Shown here: one piece after another, positions 14,600 through 18,926 of the stretch | Layout: each line of letters opens with the position of its first letter | Numbering within the stretch: position 1 is the stretch's first letter | Source: Chitinophaga pinensis | Lineage (GTDB): Bacteria > Bacteroidota > Bacteroidia > NS11-12g > UBA9320 | Length of the DNA stretch: 18,926 nt | Direction: 5' to 3' | NCBI GenBank assembly: GCA_945890595.1 | Contig: CAMDCQ010000022.1 | Location: 1-18,926, forward strand | Notes under the pieces: generated by a model | What the model was told of the DNA's origin: nothing | What the model saw: the letters and a program-made list of their open reading frames with translations, nothing else | Databases searched by the model: none | Position numbers and translations under genes: made by a program

Positions 14600-15390
14600 C
14601 TTCAAACATAACAGTTGTCATATCGTATTATAAAGCGTTAGAAAATCTACGTCTCATCTTGTTAGGTCTTCAAAATCAAACAGACAAAAGATTTGACGTG
14701 GTGCTGTCCGAAGATGATAATAATCCAGAAACTGTTCTTTTTTTGGAAGAGAATGCAGCAAATTTCACGTTTGGTATACATCACATTTACCAAATGGAAG
14801 ACCTTGGATTTCGCAAAAACAGCATGCTGAATAAAGCAATTTTGAAGACGCAAACTGACTTCATTGTGTTTATTGACGGCGACTGTATTCCTGATAAACA
14901 CTTTGTACGAGCATATCAAAATCATAAGAAAGAAGGCTATATATACGCTGGAAGAAGAGTAATGCTGGGAGAGTCATTCAGTAAAAATTTACTCGAGAAG
15001 CGCTCTATGAGTCTTCTAAATTTTTACGCATTGTTATGTTCAGATTCTAAGAAAGTGAAAGAAGGATTACGACTTCCTTTCCCTTTAGCATTTAAAAGCA
15101 ACAAGGGGCTGCTTGGATGTAATTGGGGCGTGGCAAAAAAGGACTTATTAGCGGTAAATGGTTTTGATGCCGACTATGTGCGTGCAGGGGTAGGGGAGGA
15201 TAATGATATAGAATGGAGGCTTCTAGAAAATGGGGTTGGATTTAAGTCCATGAAAAACAAGGCTATTGTCTATCATCTGCATCATGAACGTGCTTACTCT
15301 GAAGATGGTGTGCAAGCAAATTTTAGACTTTGGGATGAAAAGAAAAAAGCTAACCATATCAGATGCTTAAATGGCATAGATCAACTGTAA
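14596..15390 (+). CDS. Family 2 glycosyltransferase (GT-A fold)
   Basis: 264 residues, soluble. It opens with the Rossmann-like strand NITVVISYYKALENL and the typical GLQNQTDKRFDVVLSEDDNN. The DxD motif that binds metal and sugar nucleotide is DGD at 94-96 (VFIDGDCIPD), and the acceptor-side motif is GEDNDIEWRLLENG at 200-213. GCNWGVAKKDLLAVNGFD (about 174-191) and the HLHHER motif near 228 fit the galactosyltransferase-like C-terminal domain often fused in this subgroup. It probably adds a sugar to a cell-surface glycan; donor and acceptor are unknown. No other sugar gene is near, so it is an isolated transferase. Its start overlaps the DUF1456 stop. Confidence 0.9.
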   Translation: MTSNITVVISYYKALENLRLILLGLQNQTDKRFDVVLSEDDNNPETVLFLEENAANFTFGIHHIYQMEDLGFRKNSMLNKAILKTQTDFIVFIDGDCIPDKHFVRAYQNHKKEGYIYAGRRVMLGESFSKNLLEKRSMSLLNFYALLCSDSKKVKEGLRLPFPLAFKSNKGLLGCNWGVAKKDLLAVNGFDADYVRAGVGEDNDIEWRLLENGVGFKSMKNKAIVYHLHHERAYSEDGVQANFRLWDEKKKANHIRCLNGIDQL

Positions 15391-15467
15391 AGCCAACTGA
15401 ACACGCATAAAAACGCAAACTCAAACGTAAAATAGGTGCTTAAATTACACTCAACCAGAAGCGTAAA

Positions 15468-16334
15468 ATGATTAACAGAAGTATAAAACACATCATACCT
15501 GCAGATAAAGTAAATATGGGTGGAGACCTTTTAGACCAACCCTTACCAAGTGCACGCTTAGAAAATTTGGATCCGTTTCTGTTAATTCACCATTGGCATA
15601 AAATATTGCCAGGAGGACAACGACCACAAGAATTAGGAGTAGGCCCGCATCCGCATAGAGGGTTTTCTCCTGTTACTTTTATTTTTAAAGGAGCAGTAAA
15701 TCACCAAGATTCTCTTGGCGAAAAAGCAACAGTTCATGCAGGCGGTACCCAATGGATGTTTGCAGGCAGAGGTATAACACACAGCGAGCGTTTCCCTAAG
15801 GAATTTACGGAAAACGGTGGAGAACTAGAGTTTATACAATTTTGGGTAAACGCGCCAGCTAAGCACAAAATGGATGCACCATTTTATAAGCCCATTACGC
15901 TTGAACAAACGCCACTTGTAATCGAGGAGAAAAGTAAAATATGGGTGGTAAGTGGCCATTACAAAGGTACTGATGGAGTGGCTCCAACCTATAGTCCTCA
16001 GTTACTGTTGAGAGGGGAACTATCCAAAGATGGCGAAATACAGATACCAATGCCCGTTGGATTTAATGTCTTGGTATATGTATTGGAAGGGTCTCTTAAA
16101 ACTGTGAACGGCCAGTTACTTACCAAAGACATGGGGGTATTTAATCTTGATGGCGAGGCCATATACTTAAATGCTACGGCAAACACGCGTTATATCGTGT
16201 TAAGTGGAGAACCGCTTAATGAACCAATCGCTCAGTATGGTCCTTATGTAATGAATGACCAAACCCAGATTATGCAAGCCGTACGAGATTTCCAAATAGG
16301 TAAAATGGGAATATTGATCGAGGAGTTCGAGTAG
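15468..16334 (+). CDS. Pirin family cupin protein
   Basis: 288 residues, a bicupin of the usual pirin length. The four metal ligands of the N-terminal cupin are present: His61 and His63 (HPHRGF) and His105 and Glu107 (GITHSE). The N-terminal block FLLIHHWHKILPGG and the VNHQDSLGEKATVHAGGTQWMFAGRG segment are standard. Bacterial pirins of this type include quercetin 2,3-dioxygenases and redox-sensing regulators; the true substrate of this one cannot be read from sequence. It has its own ATG after a 77-base gap without a clear promoter match. Its stop is one base from that of the convergent gene at 16336. Confidence 0.93.
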   Translation: MINRSIKHIIPADKVNMGGDLLDQPLPSARLENLDPFLLIHHWHKILPGGQRPQELGVGPHPHRGFSPVTFIFKGAVNHQDSLGEKATVHAGGTQWMFAGRGITHSERFPKEFTENGGELEFIQFWVNAPAKHKMDAPFYKPITLEQTPLVIEEKSKIWVVSGHYKGTDGVAPTYSPQLLLRGELSKDGEIQIPMPVGFNVLVYVLEGSLKTVNGQLLTKDMGVFNLDGEAIYLNATANTRYIVLSGEPLNEPIAQYGPYVMNDQTQIMQAVRDFQIGKMGILIEEFE

Positions 16335-16335
16335 C

Positions 16336-16722
16336 TCAAGCTATAGTATACGTACTTATAATTCGCTGTTTTAGCATGGTTGTTATTCGTTTTGTGTTCG
16401 TCCCCGGTTCTTGCGCGAAGTGTTTGTATTCTTCTAAGGTAAATAAACCAATTACGATTCCTATGGATTGATTTCTATATGCTAAATCTTTTTGAAATAG
16501 CAGATTGATTAGGGTTTCCTTTTCATCTTGATTAAGTTCCTCAAATGGGATTTTATGCCTGCTAAGACAACTATGGAATAGTGATACAAGGATATCATGT
16601 TGCAGTTTAAGAATAGGACGTAAGGTGCGGTTTTGAAATTCTTCGACCGCCGTTGATGCTAATTCATGTTTAATGCGTTTTATCTTTGGTCTTAATTTCA
16701 ATAGATCTTCCGTTCGGTTCAT
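16336..16722 (-). CDS. Conserved flavobacterial protein of unknown function
   Basis: 128 residues from ATG 16722; the TTG at 16761 would add 13 residues and lie 5 bases from the SbtA stop. Mostly helical, basic at the N-terminus (LLKLRPKIKRIKHEL). Its core AVEEFQNRTLRPILKLQHDILVSLF is followed by HKIPFEELNQDEKETLINLLFQKDLAYRNQSIGIVIGLFTLEEY, and it ends in RITTMLKQRI. I recognise this as a type common in Flavobacteriia. I recall relatives labelled 'glyoxalase', but no vicinal-oxygen-chelate motif is present here, so I do not use that name. No transmembrane segment. It lies 44 bases downstream of SbtA and may share its transcript. Confidence 0.75.
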   Translation of the reverse strand: MNRTEDLLKLRPKIKRIKHELASTAVEEFQNRTLRPILKLQHDILVSLFHSCLSRHKIPFEELNQDEKETLINLLFQKDLAYRNQSIGIVIGLFTLEEYKHFAQEPGTNTKRITTMLKQRIISTYTIA

Positions 16723-16766
16723 ATGGTATTTAACCTTTTTCGGGAACAATAGTTCGTTCAAGGTGT

Positions 16767-17729
16767 CTAAAAGTTTTGTACAATCATAAAGTAGATAGGC
16801 ATGCCAATGGTAATATTTACAGGAAAAGTGATGGCAAGGGCCATGGGTAGGAAAAGGCCTGGATTAGCTTGAGGGACTGATATTTTCATAGCGGCAGGTA
16901 CCGCTATATAAGACGCACTTGCGGCTAAAATTGCAAACATAAATCGATTCGAAATATCTGTGGTAATAAAGCCGCTCATTAAAGCTATAGCGACGCCATT
17001 AAACAATGGAATGAAAATGGCGAAGAGAATAGGGAAAGATCCAAATGAGAAGAAGGCTTTTAATTTTCTGCCACTAGTAATGCCCATATCCAAAAGAAAA
17101 ATTGCTAAAAATCCTTTGAAAAGATCATTGGTGAATGGCTTAATCCCTTCTGCTTGCTTTGCGTTTGCAATGTAACCGATAACTAAACTTCCGAGAATAA
17201 GCAGAACACTCCCATTCGTAAATGCGTGTTTCACAACATTTCGTTTTTTTATGGAAGTAGCGTGGTCTTTATTAAAACTAGATATTAACACTAATCCAAT
17301 AATGATGGCGGGTGATTCCATTAAAGCCATAATTGCCACCATATGACCCTGCAGCATTAATTGCTGAGCTTCTAAGAAAGATACCGCTGTTACAAAGGTA
17401 ACTGCACTTACAGATCCGTATGCTGCAGCAATTGCTCCTGCATCATATACGCTTAGTTTTCTTCTTAATATAAAGAAGGTGTAAAGCGGAATTATTAATG
17501 AAATAAAAATGCCAAATAACATCGACCAGCCAATTTCAGTAGTGAGCGCCTCGTGAGATAGCTCTTGTCCCCCTCTAAATCCGATGGCGAATAAAAGGTA
17601 AAGAGAAATAAATTTGGATGAGTTCTCGGGGATTTCTAAGTCGCTTTTTAAGTAGACTGCAACTATTCCTAGCACAAAAAAAAGTAAGGCTGGATTGGTT
17701 AAGTTCTCCAGAAGTAAGTCGTAATTCAT
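16767..17729 (-). CDS. sbtA: SbtA-type sodium-dependent bicarbonate permease
   Basis: 320 residues with about ten hydrophobic segments. SbtA couples sodium import to bicarbonate uptake; in heterotrophs this bicarbonate may feed carboxylation reactions. Clear family motifs are NLTNPALLFFVLGIVAVYLKSDLEIPENSSKFISLYLLFAIGFRGG at the N-terminus, AAAYGSVSAVTFVTAVSFLE, ALMESPAIIIGLVL, FLAIFLLDMGITSGRKL and the late VPAAMKISVPQANPG. The central cytoplasmic loop (HATSIKKRNVVKHAF) is short, as in many non-cyanobacterial members. I choose ATG 17729 because the residues from TTG 17759 are polar and the family starts near NY-LLLENL. It is divergent from a LysR regulator with a small gene between. No SbtB-like PII gene is visible. 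Confidence 0.92.
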   Translation of the reverse strand: MNYDLLLENLTNPALLFFVLGIVAVYLKSDLEIPENSSKFISLYLLFAIGFRGGQELSHEALTTEIGWSMLFGIFISLIIPLYTFFILRRKLSVYDAGAIAAAYGSVSAVTFVTAVSFLEAQQLMLQGHMVAIMALMESPAIIIGLVLISSFNKDHATSIKKRNVVKHAFTNGSVLLILGSLVIGYIANAKQAEGIKPFTNDLFKGFLAIFLLDMGITSGRKLKAFFSFGSFPILFAIFIPLFNGVAIALMSGFITTDISNRFMFAILAASASYIAVPAAMKISVPQANPGLFLPMALAITFPVNITIGMPIYFMIVQNF

Positions 17730-17749
17730 GGGTTTGATTTTTTTTGACG

Positions 17750-17791
17750 CAGCACTCAATACAATGACCTGATAAGGCTGTTTTTGTGCTG
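17750..17791 (-). repeat. 6-bp inverted repeat ahead of sbtA
   Basis: CAGCAC (17750-17755) and GTGCTG (17786-17791) are inverted copies 30 bases apart in the 68-base gap between the 93-residue gene and sbtA. As an RNA hairpin the loop is long, so its role is doubtful. Confidence 0.2.
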
Positions 17792-17797
17792 AATAAT

Positions 17798-18079
17798 TTA
17801 CTTGTCTAAAATAGAAACGGTTATTGTCGATTTAATGCTCAACAGCTTATCATTCTTATTTGCCTCTGTTACGATTTTAAGCAGTTCATCTATTCCCGTT
17901 TTTAATTCAGGAATCCTTCTTTCCGCTATTTCGTCTTGTATGCCGTTTTGTAGCAGCGAACGAAGATTTTTTAATTCGTGAAATTGAATTTTGGTGGAAA
18001 AAATAGTGATCAATATTTCTTGTGCTTCCTGGTTGGTAAATTGACCATTAATGACGGTTAGTTCTCTAGATATGCTCAT
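17798..18079 (-). CDS. Small helical protein upstream of SbtA, function unknown
   Basis: 93 residues from ATG 18079 (MSISRELTVINGQFTNQEA). It appears to be a soluble helical protein: a helix at about 16-27 (NQEAQEILITIF), a charged helix at about 33-74 (HELKNLRSLLQNGIQDEIAERRIPELKTGIDELLKIVTEA), and a beta-like tail SIKSTITVSILDK. It contains no PII-like or DNA-binding motif and no cysteine. I do not recognise a named domain. Its place between the LysR gene and SbtA, on the same strand as SbtA, makes a role in the bicarbonate system likely, perhaps as a cytoplasmic partner of the permease (inference from position only). Confidence 0.72.
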   Translation of the reverse strand: MSISRELTVINGQFTNQEAQEILITIFSTKIQFHELKNLRSLLQNGIQDEIAERRIPELKTGIDELLKIVTEANKNDKLLSIKSTITVSILDK

Positions 18080-18271
18080 ACGTTTGGGGTTAAATTTCGA
18101 ATAGCTATTGTTCCCATAATAATGCTAACAGATAGATAAATATAGCGGTCTATTAGGTTGTGCTCATTTAGAGATAATGCCAAGAATACGACAACTAGGC
18201 TATGTGGGATAAACGTTGATCTACGATTCAATTTGCTCAATTTTATGTTTATGATGGCTGCAAACTTGTTG

Positions 18272-18286
18272 TTAATTGGTCATTAA
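18272..18286. promoter_or_regulatory. LysR-type dyad in the lysR-sbtA divergent region
   Basis: TTAAT (18272-18276), TGGTC, ATTAA (18282-18286) is a perfect 5-bp inverted repeat that contains the LysR-family T-N11-A pattern. It lies 41 bases before the LysR ATG and covers the expected -33 zone of the promoter, the usual autoregulatory site. The rest of the 247-base gap (18080-18326) is AT-rich, with no RNA gene or second strong dyad. Confidence 0.4.
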
Positions 18287-18294
18287 GTTTTATT

Positions 18295-18302
18295 TATATT
18301 TG
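18295..18302 (+). promoter_or_regulatory. Candidate -7 promoter element of the LysR gene
   Basis: TATATTTG matches TAnnTTTG exactly, 24 bases before the LysR ATG. Two TTG candidates for -33 lie at 18269-18271 (23-base spacer) and 18276-18278 (16-base spacer). Confidence 0.5.
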
Positions 18303-18326
18303 TAATGTAAAGTATTAAAATAAATT

Positions 18327-18926
18327 ATGAATTATACACTAAATCAACTCAATATTTTCCTGAAAGTAGTTCAGACAAAAAGTGTAACTAAAGCCTCGGA
18401 GGAGTTACATTTAACACAACCTGCGGTTTCTATTCAATTAAAAAATTTTCAGGACCAATTTGAGATTCCACTCACAGAAGTGGTGGGAAGAAAAATCTAT
18501 ATTACTGACTTTGGATATGAGATTGCCGAAGCTGCCGAAAATATAATAAACCAAGTACAAGCTATAAACAACAAAACACTAGCGTTTAAGGGGCAAATGA
18601 CTGGTAGGTTAAAAATTTCGGTAGTATCAACAGGAAAGTATGTGATGCCGTATTTTTTAGCTGATTTTATACAAGAAAACCCTGCAGTTGAATTAGCGAT
18701 GGATGTTACTAATAAAAATAAAGTTTTAGAAAGTCTAGAAAATAATGAGGTGGATTTTGCACTTGTTTCTATTTTACCAACAACCTTGAATATTGAAAAA
18801 CTAGATTTATTACAAAATAAGTTATTTCTTGTTGGCGATACAAAGACCAATTTCAAAAAGAGCAATAAGATTGAAGACGTATTTACAAAGCTTCCACTAA
18901 TATTTCGTGAAAAAGGTTCTGGGACA
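18327..18926 (+). CDS. LysR-family transcriptional regulator (partial, 3' end cut)
   Basis: 200 codons are open from ATG 18327 to the last base of the window, without a stop. The N-terminal winged helix-turn-helix is clear: LNIFLKVVQTKSVTKASEELHLTQPAVSIQLKNFQDQFEIPL (about 8-49), with the recognition helix TQPAVSIQLKNFQ. After the helix EIAEAAENIINQVQAI the effector-binding domain starts at about residue 92 (GRLKISVVSTGKYVMPYFLADFIQENPAVEL). It continues to the hinge GDTKTNF and IFREKGSG. The overall look is that of CbbR/CmpR-like LysR proteins that control carbon fixation and bicarbonate uptake. Divergence from SbtA supports a role as its regulator; the assignment to that subgroup is inference. 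About 100 residues are missing. Confidence 0.93.
   Translation, partial: MNYTLNQLNIFLKVVQTKSVTKASEELHLTQPAVSIQLKNFQDQFEIPLTEVVGRKIYITDFGYEIAEAAENIINQVQAINNKTLAFKGQMTGRLKISVVSTGKYVMPYFLADFIQENPAVELAMDVTNKNKVLESLENNEVDFALVSILPTTLNIEKLDLLQNKLFLVGDTKTNFKKSNKIEDVFTKLPLIFREKGSGT

Noticed and set aside
16336..16722. Glyoxalase annotation
   Set aside because: None of the metal-binding or fold motifs of the glyoxalase superfamily is present.
18497..18865. 122-codon minus-strand open frame
   Set aside because: It is antisense to the clear LysR coding sequence, which runs off the window end.
1..18926. CRISPR array, insertion sequence, prophage, defence system, tRNA or rRNA
   Set aside because: No spaced direct repeats, transposase or phage genes, terminal repeats or cloverleaf sequences were seen, and base use is even along the window.

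Overview
The window looks like an ordinary chromosomal segment of a Bacteroidota bacterium, most likely a marine member of the Flavobacteriales. Reasons: AT-rich DNA with tightly packed genes; start codons without Shine-Dalgarno sequences; several upstream matches to the Bacteroidota -7 promoter element TAnnTTTG; a flavobacterial-type Lgt signature (GRxGCxxSGDGDWG); and small protein families typical of that group. I see no mobile element, phage gene, CRISPR array, tRNA or rRNA, and no intergenic gap longer than about 250 bases.

Layout. 1-111 is the end of a CorC/HlyC-domain gene. 146-2130 holds divergent rarA (replication-fork AAA+ ATPase) and rdgB (house-cleaning NTP pyrophosphatase). 2153-4780 holds a DUF1801 protein, a small membrane-anchored cysteine protein and aspS. 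4924-8319 is a tight four-gene minus-strand operon, transcribed in the order VTC-domain polyphosphate-polymerase-like protein, DUF4956 membrane protein, DUF2490 outer-membrane barrel, CotH-kinase lipoprotein. 8419-9862 is a flavin reductase/DUF3050 pair. 10049-11356 is a DbpA-like DEAD-box helicase, convergent with lgt; mtaB follows upstream of lgt. 14114-16334 holds a DUF1456 protein overlapping a family 2 glycosyltransferase, then pirin. 16336-18926 is a bicarbonate-uptake locus: SbtA permease, flanked by two small conserved proteins of unknown function, and a divergent LysR regulator cut by the window end.

Most of the window is housekeeping. The four-gene VTC/DUF4956/DUF2490/CotH operon stands out. 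Its junctions are -4, 0 and 4 bases, and its products are predicted to span cytoplasm (phosphate polymerisation), inner membrane, outer membrane and cell envelope (an atypical protein kinase). This suggests an envelope system handling phosphate polymers or phosphorylated surface proteins; its function is inference. Second in interest is the LysR-SbtA locus, where a 93-residue protein of unknown function sits between regulator and transporter and a LysR-type dyad overlaps the regulator's promoter. Third is the leader region of aspS, where a terminator-like hairpin lies downstream of a good promoter match.
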